Origin: Nitrospiraceae bacterium
Lineage (GTDB): Bacteria > Nitrospirota > Nitrospiria > Nitrospirales > Nitrospiraceae
NCBI GenBank assembly: GCA_013140715.1
Contig: JABFSG010000007.1
Coordinates: 39,774-103,773, forward strand
Direction: 5' to 3'
Length of the DNA stretch: 64,000 bases
The notes beneath the pieces are model-generated. The model did no database searches, was not told the origin of the DNA, and worked only from the letters and a program-made list of their open reading frames with translations. The first letter of the stretch is position 1; each line of letters opens with the position of its first letter. This document shows, in pieces, positions 18,143-26,321 of this stretch. Position numbers and translations under genes: made by a program.

Positions 18143-18955
18143 ATGAGAAAAGAAAAACAAGCAGCCGGCAACTCCAATGGAGCTTTTGTTACTGCTACCG
18201 ATACTGGTGTCGGAAAAACGGTCGTGACGGCTGCTCTTGCTATAGCCTTGCGCAAGCACGGACAAAGAGCTGGAGTGATGAAGCCGATTGAGACAGGCCT
18301 GAAATCACCCACTGGCATCGGGTCCGATGCAGCACGGCTCCGCACAGCGGCGGGGAGCAGCGATTTGCTCAGAGAGATCAGGCCATATGCCTTTCGGCGG
18401 CCATTGGCTCCACTGGATGCAGCTCGTCTTGAGAAAAGATGCGTGTCGATGCCGCACATTTTGCGGACATTTCGAAGGCTTCAATTGCAGCATGAGATAT
18501 TGTTGGTGGAAGGGATCGGTGGCCTGCTCACACCTATCATGCCCAAGCACGACGTGTCAGACCTCATCTATCAGATGAAGTTACCGGTCATTGTCGTTGG
18601 ACGGGTCAGCCTTGGGGGGATCAACCATGCAATGTTGACGCTCCAAGCGCTTCGGCGACGAAACATACCAGTCCTCGCGCTAGTCCTCAATAGGTCCCTT
18701 CCTCGAAGGACGGCAACAGCGCAGGCGCAGGAACAGTCAACCATACGGCTTCTTAGGCATATAGCTGATATGCCTGTGATCGGTCCACTTCCCTATCGAG
18801 CTGCCCTCGAACGGAACTTTCAACATGAAGTCACCAAACTGGCCGGCACGGCCGCAATTACGAAGTTGGTGAGGTTAGTCTTAGCCCGCATGATTCATGA
18901 AGGTTCGTCGCGAAAGCGCGCAGACGCGAAGCGTGACGGGCACTCGGAGATATGA
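18143..18955 (+). CDS. bioD: Dethiobiotin synthetase
   Basis: A 270-residue ATP-dependent carboxylase that closes the ureido ring of dethiobiotin. Motifs seen are the P-loop TATDTGVGKT (residues 17-26), the substrate motif MKPIETG and VEGIGGLLTPI. The start is uncertain: ATG at 18143 gives the usual family N-terminus but lacks a clear ribosome site; the frame is open from 18017. The last 24 codons lie inside a 180-bp inverted-repeat element (18883-19062), so the C-terminal tail (ending DGHSEI) is element-derived. The neighbours (an SDR gene upstream, thiE convergent) give only a loose cofactor-synthesis theme. Confidence 0.9.
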   Translation: MRKEKQAAGNSNGAFVTATDTGVGKTVVTAALAIALRKHGQRAGVMKPIETGLKSPTGIGSDAARLRTAAGSSDLLREIRPYAFRRPLAPLDAARLEKRCVSMPHILRTFRRLQLQHEILLVEGIGGLLTPIMPKHDVSDLIYQMKLPVIVVGRVSLGGINHAMLTLQALRRRNIPVLALVLNRSLPRRTATAQAQEQSTIRLLRHIADMPVIGPLPYRAALERNFQHEVTKLAGTAAITKLVRLVLARMIHEGSSRKRADAKRDGHSEI

Positions 18956-19062
18956 AGCCCTGAGGCATACTCGTGTAGTATGTCGAAGGGCTGAACGGCG
19001 AGACTGCCCGTCGCAGCCGCGTATCCGCGATTGCAGCAGAAACGTCATGAATCATGCGGGCT
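18883..19062. mobile_element. 180-bp non-coding element with perfect 18-bp terminal inverted repeats
   Basis: The ends are perfect 18-bp inverted repeats: AGCCCGCATGATTCATGA at 18883-18900 and its exact complement at 19045-19062. The interior is a nested series of inverted repeats (GACGGGCA with TGCCCGTC, AGCCCT with AGGGCT, CATAC with GTATG around the centre), so the whole unit can fold as one long hairpin. It codes for no transposase. It lies between convergent bioD and thiE, carries the bioD stop codon, and its last base is the last base of the thiE stop codon, so it may also serve as a bidirectional terminator. Best described as a MITE- or REP-like element. Confidence 0.75.
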
Positions 19063-19697
19063 CACATCTGGGCAAGGAACGATTTCACGGCCTGGCTGAG
19101 ATCCGGAGCCTTGAGGATAGCGGAGATCACTGCAATACCGTCCGCACCGCTTCGTATCACCTCCCCTGCCTGATCGAGCCGAATTCCGCCAATTGCGAAA
19201 ACCGGTAGCGAGGTGAGCGTTCGTATGGCACCTAACCCTTCAAGCCCCACTACCGGATCGTGGTCCTGTTTCGAACCGGGCTTGAAGATGGGACCAAAAC
19301 CAAGATAGTCCGGCTTCCCGGCGGTGGCCTCCCGCACCTGGTCGTGATTGTGCGTGGAAATCCCGATCAGTTTGTCTGGACCCATCACTTTCCTCGCCAA
19401 ATCAAGCGGCAAGTCTCCCTGCCCCAGATGAACTCCATCCGCATCGACGGCCAAGGCCAGATCGCAGCGGTCGTTGACGATGAACGTCACACCGATGTCC
19501 AAGGAAATTTTTCGAAGAAGCAGCGCATCAGCATAGGCCTCCTTCATTGAGGCGAACTTATTTCGATACTGAAAGAGTCGCGCCCCTGCGCTGGAGGCTT
19601 CCTTCAGAACGTCAGTGAGGGAGCGATTGCCACAGACCGATGGGTCGAGAATGACATATAAACCAGAAAGTGAACCGCGAGAGCGTGAAGTCGACAT
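19062..19697 (-). CDS. thiE: Thiamine phosphate synthase
   Basis: A 211-residue TIM-barrel enzyme joining HMP pyrophosphate and thiazole phosphate. Recognisable motifs are QYRNK (residues 42-46), NDRCDLALAVDADGVHLGQ, the diphosphate-binding ISTHN region and FGPIFKPGSK, then FAIGGI. The length matches the family. It is convergent with bioD, and its stop codon touches the 18-bp end of the inverted-repeat element. No thiamine riboswitch was seen upstream, between 19698 and 19800. Confidence 0.95.
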   Translation of the reverse strand: MSTSRSRGSLSGLYVILDPSVCGNRSLTDVLKEASSAGARLFQYRNKFASMKEAYADALLLRKISLDIGVTFIVNDRCDLALAVDADGVHLGQGDLPLDLARKVMGPDKLIGISTHNHDQVREATAGKPDYLGFGPIFKPGSKQDHDPVVGLEGLGAIRTLTSLPVFAIGGIRLDQAGEVIRSGADGIAVISAILKAPDLSQAVKSFLAQM

Positions 19698-19799
19698 GGC
19701 GTGGCATTGTAGGCGGAACGATGGAAAAGATTCCAGACAGGAAGCAGTGATAGCGTATGGGTGATATTACCTCAAACAACGCCACAATCGCGCATGGTA

Positions 19800-20705
19800 T
19801 TAATTATTCGTTTTTACAAATTCCACCAGCTGTCCTCCGGCACCCTCCTGGCATACGGGAGCCGGCGGTAAAAGGCGATAGGATAGATCCTCTACATTCA
19901 GTTCCGAAACCGAGGGATCCAGTAACCCACTCTCAATCATTTCAGCTACCGGCATTCCTTTTTTCCCGGTTCGTAACTCGGTCTCTCGTTTCAACATGGT
20001 TGGGGCGTCGATGGGGGCAACTGTCGGATGCACGTTCCACAATTGGTCTGCCGACAGGAATACGGACGGAAGACGAACCGTGATATGTTTCTGAGATAGG
20101 ACACGTTGTAAATTGTCGTTCATGGGTGTCTGCAGACTCAGAACTGCCGATGACTTGGGTTCGAGAGTGGCAATAGAGATCACATACTTGTGGAGACCAT
20201 CTTGGGAAGTTGATTCAAGCTTCCCTGTTACGTCGAGGTTCTGGGACGCCGACACTTTTGTGGATCCACCGTGGAGACGGCTCACAACTCCCAGACGGAT
20301 GTTTGTCAGGCTCTGGTCCGACACATTTCCAAGCAGAACTTTACTCAATACCGACGCCTGCAGATCAGCGATCTTCGTATGATTTTTCACCAGCGCCGGT
20401 GGGAATTCCCAGAGTGTGCAATTGGCAACGAGGTCCTGCATACGAGAAAGAGAAGTCTTGGTTCTGGCCTCCAGTGTGGACCCACGCTCGTACGCGTATA
20501 AGGCGACGCCGACTTGGACCTCTGGATGTGGTTGGATCCGGATGATAAGCCAGATGATTGCCGCAACGATCAAAGTGAGCACTGCGACCAACTCTGCCGC
20601 GCCTTGGAGCATCTCGCCCAACGTCAAGTGTCGGATGGCCTCCCCTATACTCATGCCTGTACGCTTTCGGCCTGAGAGAGTCTTGTATAGGATGGTCGGC
20701 ATCAC
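19800..20705 (-). CDS. Hypothetical protein with one N-terminal transmembrane helix
   Basis: A 301-residue protein with a single strong hydrophobic segment at about residues 36-57 (LVAVLTLIVAAIIWLIIRI) and a mainly hydrophilic remainder that should lie in the periplasm or cytoplasm on one side. I see no catalytic or ligand motif. A later start (MSIGEAIRH at 20654) is possible, since the first 17 residues are basic and poorly supported. It converges on thiE across a 102-bp gap. I do not recognise the family. Confidence 0.65.
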   Translation of the reverse strand: MMPTILYKTLSGRKRTGMSIGEAIRHLTLGEMLQGAAELVAVLTLIVAAIIWLIIRIQPHPEVQVGVALYAYERGSTLEARTKTSLSRMQDLVANCTLWEFPPALVKNHTKIADLQASVLSKVLLGNVSDQSLTNIRLGVVSRLHGGSTKVSASQNLDVTGKLESTSQDGLHKYVISIATLEPKSSAVLSLQTPMNDNLQRVLSQKHITVRLPSVFLSADQLWNVHPTVAPIDAPTMLKRETELRTGKKGMPVAEMIESGLLDPSVSELNVEDLSYRLLPPAPVCQEGAGGQLVEFVKTNN

Positions 20706-20797
20706 TCGTCTCTAGTTAATGGAAACATCAGATGGGCGGAGGGTCGGGGCATTACGGGACAGAAGACGGTAACGAAAGGGACTCAAATCCTTCTAGC

Positions 20798-21026
20798 AGG
20801 GTGTTGACAAATTATTTAAGCATGACAGAAACGCAAGACCCAGATACTCACAGATTCGTTCACAAGCCATCGCAGGCTGCTCAGAAAGGCCAACTTCTCA
20901 CCGCCCAATCCCGGCGCGCCTAGACGCACCGTTCCACAGGCAAGGCCGCAGCAAGCGACGAGGCGAAGCGTACCCTCTGCGGTACGTTGAGCCTCTGAAC
21001 GCCGCGAGAACGCCTTTGGCGGACTT
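20798..21026. mobile_element. Copy of the AGGSTGTTGASAAA terminal-repeat element, right end missing
   Basis: This stretch matches the complete element at 60110-60320 almost throughout: AGGGTGTTGACAAA at the left end, then ACGCAAG, CACAGA, a CAAGGCCGCAGCAAGCGA block, GAGGCGAAGCGTAC and a GCCGCGAGAACGCC block, ending GGCGGACTT. The right terminal repeat expected after GGACTT is absent; the sequence runs straight into the stop codon of the surface-adhesin-like gene. An insertion of about 20-30 bp (CCCGGCGCGCC region) is specific to this copy. It fills most of the otherwise gene-free 20706-21024 interval. Confidence 0.75.
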
Positions 21027-21513
21027 ACTGCTTACCACAGGCTACTTTCCAGAGAGCTTGATCGATGCTTCGTGGCACAATGGGTGCCCAGGGCTGTTCC
21101 TCCGCAGTTTTGTATACGACCCTCCCACGTCCCATATTACTTGAGAACCAGGTGTACCCGAGCATGCGTGTGCGCTCTCCGGTACAGTCGTATTCATTAT
21201 GCCGCTGGATAGAGAGAAGCGAATCGCCTGCTACGGTTTGTACGGTCTTGTAGTCGTACAACTGCCACATCTTCGCTAGATTCCCATTGCGCTGAATGGT
21301 GCCACGATCGACGTAGACCGTCAGCTTTGCTGAATCGTCACCGCTCGCTAAGTCCCATTCGGCATAGACCGGCACAGTACTCAGCGCCAGCAACAGGATC
21401 AAAACCCAGAAGACTGCCAAGCAGGCGAGCGACCGTGTGCGGAGCAGCTCCGCACAGGATGTTACGGAACTCAGTAAAGGAAAGCGACGAATGGGACAAG
21501 TCGTGAAAGGCAT
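21025..21513 (-). CDS. Secreted surface-adhesin-E-like protein
   Basis: The supported part is 162 residues from ATG 21513, preceded by CGAGG. It has a long N-terminal region with a hydrophobic signal or anchor (LACLAVFWVLILLLALS) and a likely cleavage after VYA. The mature domain (about 110 residues) has the pattern YVDRGTIQRNGN, KMWQLYDYK, YDCTGERTRMLG and SSNMGRGRVV, which resembles the surface-adhesin protein E domain seen in many small secreted proteins. The frame stays open upstream to 22002 but this would run through the opposite-strand DUF2934 gene and is not credible. The stop codon abuts the repeat element. Confidence 0.75.
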   Translation of the reverse strand: MPFTTCPIRRFPLLSSVTSCAELLRTRSLACLAVFWVLILLLALSTVPVYAEWDLASGDDSAKLTVYVDRGTIQRNGNLAKMWQLYDYKTVQTVAGDSLLSIQRHNEYDCTGERTRMLGYTWFSSNMGRGRVVYKTAEEQPWAPIVPRSIDQALWKVACGKQ

Positions 21514-21648
21514 AGAGGCCTCGCAAGATCTGGCATTGTAAGAGAGCGACGACTGAGGATGCAAGGCCGACAGAGATGTCTCCTTCAGTTGACAGGCCGG
21601 CTGGTTCTTCTTACGATAAACAACGCAGTCGTCCAAGGAGGAATGCCC

Positions 21649-21849
21649 ATGAAAACCAGAAATCCTGACGCTCAACGTGTGGCGCATGAACCTGAGTCGA
21701 TGCAGAAGTATTCGGACGAGGTAAGGGAGCAGATTGCGAAAAAAGCCTATGAGCTCTACGAACAACGGGGGCGCCAGGCGGAACGCGACATAGAAGATTG
21801 GCTGAAAGCTGAGGAGCTGGTCCGTAAAGAGATGAATGCCGCCAGATAA
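21649..21849 (+). CDS. DUF2934 family small protein
   Basis: A 66-residue charged helical protein. The region IAKKAYELYEQRGRQAERDIEDWLKAEE matches the DUF2934 pattern (AYELYE-x-RG-x5-6-DWL-x-AE), here split for length as AYELYEQRGR and DWLKAEE. The ATG at 21649 lies seven bases after AAGGAGG; the ATG at 21643 is too close. The function of DUF2934 proteins is unknown; they are often stress-associated or near regulators. The gene is divergent from the surface-adhesin-like gene. Confidence 0.85.
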   Translation: MKTRNPDAQRVAHEPESMQKYSDEVREQIAKKAYELYEQRGRQAERDIEDWLKAEELVRKEMNAAR

Positions 21850-21936
21850 TGGAGCTTCCCATCTTTTGGGAACCGCGACTTTGAGTGAGGGAACAATTCT
21901 ACTCACATGATGCGGTGTGAGGCGAGGAGGCGATAC

Positions 21937-22212
21937 ATGTACAAACTGGTCCTCAACATTACGGCACTCTTGCTGTTCGGGCTGAGTGAGACAGGAGTCC
22001 ACGCCTCATCGACATTAGAAGCCAATGGCGCGACAGGGGGAAACAAAGGAATCACCGTGGACGACCTGGGCCGAGGGTTGAAGAGTGCCGCTAACAATGT
22101 CGAGAAAGAGATCCCTAAGATGGGCTCTGCGATCGGGAATGTATTCAAAAAGATTACGGAGAAGGGAGCTGAGAAGACATCATCTCAAGAATCAGCCAAA
22201 CAAAAGAAGTAA
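21937..22212 (+). CDS. Small secreted lysine-rich hypothetical protein
   Basis: A 91-residue protein with a signal peptide (MYKLVLNITALLLFGLS, cleavage near VHA-SS). The mature part is helical and Lys/Glu-rich near the C-terminus (NVFKKITEKGAEKTSS), with repeated Gly-Xaa segments before it. The ATG at 21937 follows a strong GAGGAGG by six bases. It lies 87 bp downstream of the DUF2934 gene on the same strand. I recognise no family. Confidence 0.72.
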   Translation: MYKLVLNITALLLFGLSETGVHASSTLEANGATGGNKGITVDDLGRGLKSAANNVEKEIPKMGSAIGNVFKKITEKGAEKTSSQESAKQKK

Positions 22213-22320
22213 CTTCGATTCCGCATCAGGACACCAGCCAGTAGATCCCCTCATCCGCATCCGACAACTGTAATCCAGCGAAATTGATTCCCCTCCGTTC
22301 AGCTTGACCGCCTCGGAGCG

Positions 22321-23661
22321 TTAACTGGCCAAGAACCGTTCAAGGAAAGTCGTCGAGACATGCCCCTTTTGAAAGTCAGGATCGTTCAAAATTCGCTTGT
22401 GCAGCGGGATGGTCGTCTTGATGCCCTCGATCACGAATTCGTCGAGCGCTCGGCGCATGCGGGCGATGGATTCTTGTCGATCTCGACCATGGGTAATCAC
22501 TTTGGCAATCAGCGAATCGTAGAACGGGACGACCATCATGTTCGCTTCCAGCGCTGAGTCAACCCGCACACCAAACCCGCCCGGTGGGCTGAACTTCGTG
22601 ATCATTCCAGGGCAGGGCGTAAACTTTTCAGGATCTTCGGCATTGATGCGGCATTCGAGGCTATGCCCGTTGAGCTTGATGTCTTGCTGTTTAAACGAAA
22701 GGGATTGTCCGTCGGCGAGCCTGATCTGTTCTTTGATGAGATCGATGCCGGTCACCATTTCAGTGATCGCATGCTCCACTTGGATGCGGGTGTTGACTTC
22801 CATGAAGAAGAAGTTGCGATCCTTGTCTAGCAGAAACTCGACGGTGCCGACATTCCGGTAATGGACGGCTTTGACGGCTTCAACCGCAACGCGGCAAATC
22901 TCTCGGCGGAGTTTCTCGTCGATGGCCGGCGAGGGGGTTTCTTCAACCAGCTTTTGGTGCCGACGTTGGATCGAACAGTCGCGCTCACCGAAATGCACCA
23001 CATGCCCACGATGGTCGGCAGCGATTTGTATTTCGATATGGCGGGGTTCGAGAAAATATCGTTCGAGGTAGACGGCATCGTTCCCGAACGTGGTCTTTGC
23101 TTCCGCCTGTGCGGCTTGAAATGCGCGTCCAAGGTCCTCGGATTTATTGACGACCCGCATGCCGCGCCCTCCCCCACCGGCCGAGGCTTTGATAATCACG
23201 GGGTACCCAATCTTGGTCGCGGCATCGAGGGCTCCCTGCTCGCTCTTCAATTCACCGGGACTGCCCGGTGTGACTGGTAAGCCGCGATTGGCAACGATTT
23301 CTCGCGCGTTGGCTTTGTCGCCCAGGAGAGCGATGTGTTCGGACGTCGGACCGATGAACTTAATGCCGATGGACTCGCACACTTCGGCGAAATGGGCGTT
23401 TTCCGAGAGAAAACCATAGCCGGGATGGATCGCGTCTGCTCCGGTGATCTCGGCAGCACTCAGAACATTTGGGATATTTCGGTAGCTAAGAGCGGCATCA
23501 GGAGGCCCGACGCAGACTTTTTCGTCGGCGGCGCGGACATGAAGGCTTGCAGCATCGGCTTCGGAAAAAATCGCTACAGTCTTAATGCCGAGCTCTTTAC
23601 AGGCACGAATTACTCGAAGCGCGATTTCACCGCGATTGGCTATCAACACTTTCTTAAACAC
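22321..23661 (-). CDS. accC: Acetyl-CoA carboxylase, biotin carboxylase subunit
   Basis: A 446-residue ATP-grasp enzyme that carboxylates biotin on AccB as the first step of fatty-acid synthesis. It starts with [20 protein letters not shown]. The glycine-rich ATP loop [25 protein letters not shown] and the catalytic arginine region follow in the usual order. Length is normal for AccC. It is the last gene of aroQ-efp-accB-accC, 32 bp after accB, a common bacterial arrangement. Confidence 0.97.
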   Translation of the reverse strand: MFKKVLIANRGEIALRVIRACKELGIKTVAIFSEADAASLHVRAADEKVCVGPPDAALSYRNIPNVLSAAEITGADAIHPGYGFLSENAHFAEVCESIGIKFIGPTSEHIALLGDKANAREIVANRGLPVTPGSPGELKSEQGALDAATKIGYPVIIKASAGGGGRGMRVVNKSEDLGRAFQAAQAEAKTTFGNDAVYLERYFLEPRHIEIQIAADHRGHVVHFGERDCSIQRRHQKLVEETPSPAIDEKLRREICRVAVEAVKAVHYRNVGTVEFLLDKDRNFFFMEVNTRIQVEHAITEMVTGIDLIKEQIRLADGQSLSFKQQDIKLNGHSLECRINAEDPEKFTPCPGMITKFSPPGGFGVRVDSALEANMMVVPFYDSLIAKVITHGRDRQESIARMRRALDEFVIEGIKTTIPLHKRILNDPDFQKGHVSTTFLERFLAS

Positions 23662-23693
23662 GCACGTACTCCGATGTGGGCTGCGGGAAGAAG

Positions 23694-24266
23694 CTAGGGT
23701 GTGGCTGTCGAATCGACGAGGAACAGCGCTTGGCCGTACTCCACCGGTTTGGTGCTTTCGGCCAGAATTTTCATGACTCGCCCATTGACCTCCGATTCGA
23801 TTTCATTCATCAACTTCATCGCTTCGACGATGCACAAAACCTGTCCCTTTTTCACATAATCGCCTTCGTCGACGTAAGGCTCGGCATCGGGTGAGGGCGA
23901 TCGATAGAAGGTTCCAACAATCGGGGACACGATGGTGATCATGCCTGGCGCGACTTCACTCTGTGCGCCTGACGTGGTAGGCATATGAGCGGCTGCCGCT
24001 GGGCCAGGCATGGTCTGATCAGTGGCACTGGTTGTAACCGTTTTGACTCCGATTTCGTTCCGCACACGGACTCTCAAACCTTCGCATTCCAATTCCAGCT
24101 CTGTCAGATTGTTTTTCTTGAGCAGATCGATCAGTTCTTGGATATGTCTGCTCTGTTCCCCCGACACTGGACGTGCGCCCTTCCCACTCTGAGTAGGAAG
24201 CGCGGCCTGAGGTGAGATAATCGGGGTTCCAGCCTTCTTCGATTTATTCGACTTCCGCGTGCTCAC
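23694..24266 (-). CDS. accB: Acetyl-CoA carboxylase, biotin carboxyl carrier protein
   Basis: A 190-residue carrier protein. The C-terminal biotinyl domain (about 110-187) carries the attachment motif EAMKLMNEI, with the Lys as acceptor. The middle is a flexible Ala/Pro-rich linker, and residues 38-72 match the AccB N-terminal helix region ([19 protein letters not shown]). The start overlaps the efp stop by four bases (ATGA), which suggests coupled translation. It may be expressed only if ribosomes pass or reinitiate after the amber codon in efp. Confidence 0.96.
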   Translation of the reverse strand: MSTRKSNKSKKAGTPIISPQAALPTQSGKGARPVSGEQSRHIQELIDLLKKNNLTELELECEGLRVRVRNEIGVKTVTTSATDQTMPGPAAAAHMPTTSGAQSEVAPGMITIVSPIVGTFYRSPSPDAEPYVDEGDYVKKGQVLCIVEAMKLMNEIESEVNGRVMKILAESTKPVEYGQALFLVDSTATP

Positions 24267-24823
24267 CGAACGCGCTCCACATATTCTCTGGTACGGGTAT
24301 CGATCCTGATGACCGTTCCGGTTTCTAAATAGAGTGGGACCTTGATCGTGGCGCCGGTTTCAAGGGTTGCGAGCTTGGTTCCGCCTGTGGCTGTGTCGCC
24401 GCGGAAGCCAGGCTCGGTATCGCTGACTTTGAGCTCGATAAAGTTGGGCAGCTCAACGTCGATCGGGCGATGCTCGTAAACCAGAATCTTCACCGTCATG
24501 TTTTCTTTCAAGAGATCTGCATTTTGGCCGAGCTAAGCCTTCTCGAATGTCAGTTGCTCGAAGGTTTCTGTGTCCATAAAGGTGTAGGCGTCGTCGGTCG
24601 CATAGAGAAATTGCATGGTTCGTTCTTCGAGATTCGGCTCTTCAAATCGTTCTCCGGACCGGAAGGTTCGATCGAGGACATTCCCGGACAGATAGCTTTT
24701 CAGCTTGGTGCGCACGAAAGCCCCACCCTTGCCCGGTTTTACGTGCTGAAACTCAACGATATAAAAGGGTTGATTATCGACCATGAGACGTACGCCGCCG
24801 CGAAAATCGGTTGTGGAAATCAC
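24263..24823 (-). pseudogene. efp: Elongation factor P, interrupted by one in-frame TAG codon
   Basis: Read through, the frame encodes a 186-residue EF-P of normal length and three-domain layout. The domain I loop with the modifiable lysine is VKPGKGGAF, and domains II/III end with [10 protein letters not shown] and [18 protein letters not shown] sequence. The only fault is TAG at 24533-24535, between FEKA and [12 protein letters not shown], in the domain II-to-III linker. There is no frameshift: both halves are in one frame. The downstream half has no strong ribosome site for independent start. It overlaps aroQ (ATGA) and accB (ATGA). It could be a real nonsense mutation, a read-through site or a sequence error; EF-P relieves polyproline stalling. 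Confidence 0.85.
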
Positions 24824-25371
24824 TCGATGCTCCCTTCAGGCTGTATACGGTCATTCGACCGGCTCCGCGATGATTGCGTTTGTTTAACCCTTCGCCGTGC
24901 AGTTGCCGGTGTGGACATCTTTTTCTGGCATCCAGATACGGTGAGATGGTCGTGCAGCCCACGGAGTGCGAGCAGATAGCCGGTCGGGCCTAATCCGGCG
25001 ATCTGCCCGAGAGCAACTCCCGCAATATAGGATCGATGGCGAAATTCTTCCCTCTGATGGATATTGGAGAGATGCACTTCAACTGTCGGTAGGCCGACCG
25101 CGGCAATGGCATCCCGAATTGCGACGCTGGTGTGGGTATAGGCCGCGGGGTTAATGATAATTCCATCGTATTTCGTCCGAGCTTCTTGAACCCAAGTAAC
25201 CAGTTCGCCCTCGCTATTCGACTGGCACAGTTTCACCTGTACGCCTAACTCCTTTGCCAACTTCGTGACGGAGGAGTCAAGAGCGTCCAGAGACAATGTG
25301 CCGTAAATCGATTGCTCCCTGGTCCCAAGGAGATTGAGATTCGGACCGTGTACGACCAATATTCGTAGCAT
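24820..25371 (-). CDS. aroQ: 3-dehydroquinate dehydratase, type II
   Basis: A 183-residue shikimate-pathway enzyme. Visible are [16 protein letters not shown] at the start, the catalytic Tyr in [17 protein letters not shown] with the catalytic His, and [19 protein letters not shown]-terminal tail of about 35 residues rich in Arg, Ser and Gln goes beyond the usual 145-150 residues and has no recognisable motif. The stop overlaps the start of efp by four bases. It heads the aroQ-efp-accB-accC run. Confidence 0.96.
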   Translation of the reverse strand: MLRILVVHGPNLNLLGTREQSIYGTLSLDALDSSVTKLAKELGVQVKLCQSNSEGELVTWVQEARTKYDGIIINPAAYTHTSVAIRDAIAAVGLPTVEVHLSNIHQREEFRHRSYIAGVALGQIAGLGPTGYLLALRGLHDHLTVSGCQKKMSTPATARRRVKQTQSSRSRSNDRIQPEGSIE

Positions 25372-25479
25372 GTCTATGTATTCACAGGCTGGATCTATGC
25401 GGACAATTTCTCAGAACAAAGTCCAGCAGGGCGGCATTGTAGCAGTCCGTTTCAGACCGGTCAAACGTACGAAGAGTTG

Positions 25480-26316
25480 TCAGGATACTTTGGGGTGCGA
25501 CTCGTTTGTTGCATCGCGATCAAGACGGCGCGATTCGATGGCGCAAAGCCAGGCTTCTAATTGGGCTACGACATCCGCATGCGGGGAAGAGGGAGGTGTG
25601 TCTACCCTGTCGACAGCTGGGAGATTTAGTTCAGGCACCGTAAGAGCTTCCTCCGCCTGATCGTCTGTGCCGGGGACTGGCAGCATCGATACTGCTGCTT
25701 CAATAGATGGGTGGCTGGAGTCGGCTTCTGGCACAGGCGGTGTTGCGACCGATAGGTCATTTCCTATAGGTGCTTCTGCTGTGGGAGCTGTGAAATCGAT
25801 AGGGGCAGACGGCGTAATAGCTTGCAGGGCCGAAAGAGTCGGTGTGATCGGAGCCGGTGAAGTTATCCTTGCCGGTTCCTTCTGTTGTTTCAGTGGCCCA
25901 CCTAGAGCAGATTGGATTGACCGCGCTTCTTCATCTCGTGGATTGGCGGCTAGAATGACGGCGCAGGACTGCAGTGCTGATTCGTTGAGTCCCTGGCTCT
26001 GATAGATCTTGATCAATGTCCGGTGTGCGCGAAGGTTTTCCGGGCTCAACTTGACGGACTCTTCTAAAATCGCCTTCGCTTTTGTCATCTGACCCAGATG
26101 GTCGTAAGCCCGTCCAAGTGCCACCATAGCTGTAATGAAACCGGGGTATAATTTTAGGCCGTCCTCGAGGACTGCCGCAGCTTCCTGCCACATGCCTGAT
26201 TTTCCATACTCTTCGGCTAGCGGCATGAACACTTTAGAATGTGGATCTTTGGCCAATTGGGTAGCCAACCGATCGAGTTCCAGAGCATTCCCGGCAGCCA
26301 GCTGATTTTGCGCCAT
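25480..26316 (-). CDS. TPR-repeat protein with long Pro/Ala-rich tail
   Basis: A 278-residue protein with no signal peptide. Residues about 15-130 form about three to four tetratricopeptide repeats (for example AAAVLEDGLKLYPGFITAMV and AKAILEESVKLSPENLRAH). The rest is low-complexity Pro/Ala/Thr-rich sequence with a final helical DVVAQLEAWLCAIESRRL. TPRs mediate protein contacts; a partner is not identifiable. It begins 5 bp after coaBC and is likely co-transcribed with it. Confidence 0.85.
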   Translation of the reverse strand: MAQNQLAAGNALELDRLATQLAKDPHSKVFMPLAEEYGKSGMWQEAAAVLEDGLKLYPGFITAMVALGRAYDHLGQMTKAKAILEESVKLSPENLRAHRTLIKIYQSQGLNESALQSCAVILAANPRDEEARSIQSALGGPLKQQKEPARITSPAPITPTLSALQAITPSAPIDFTAPTAEAPIGNDLSVATPPVPEADSSHPSIEAAVSMLPVPGTDDQAEEALTVPELNLPAVDRVDTPPSSPHADVVAQLEAWLCAIESRRLDRDATNESHPKVS

Positions 26317-26321
26317 GGCCG

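Noticed and set aside
19698..19800. Thiamine riboswitch upstream of thiE
   Set aside because: No THI-box core sequence or matching helices were found in the short gap.
24263..24511. Separate small gene for the second half of EF-P
   Set aside because: It is in the same frame as the first half, directly after a TAG, and lacks a strong ribosome site.
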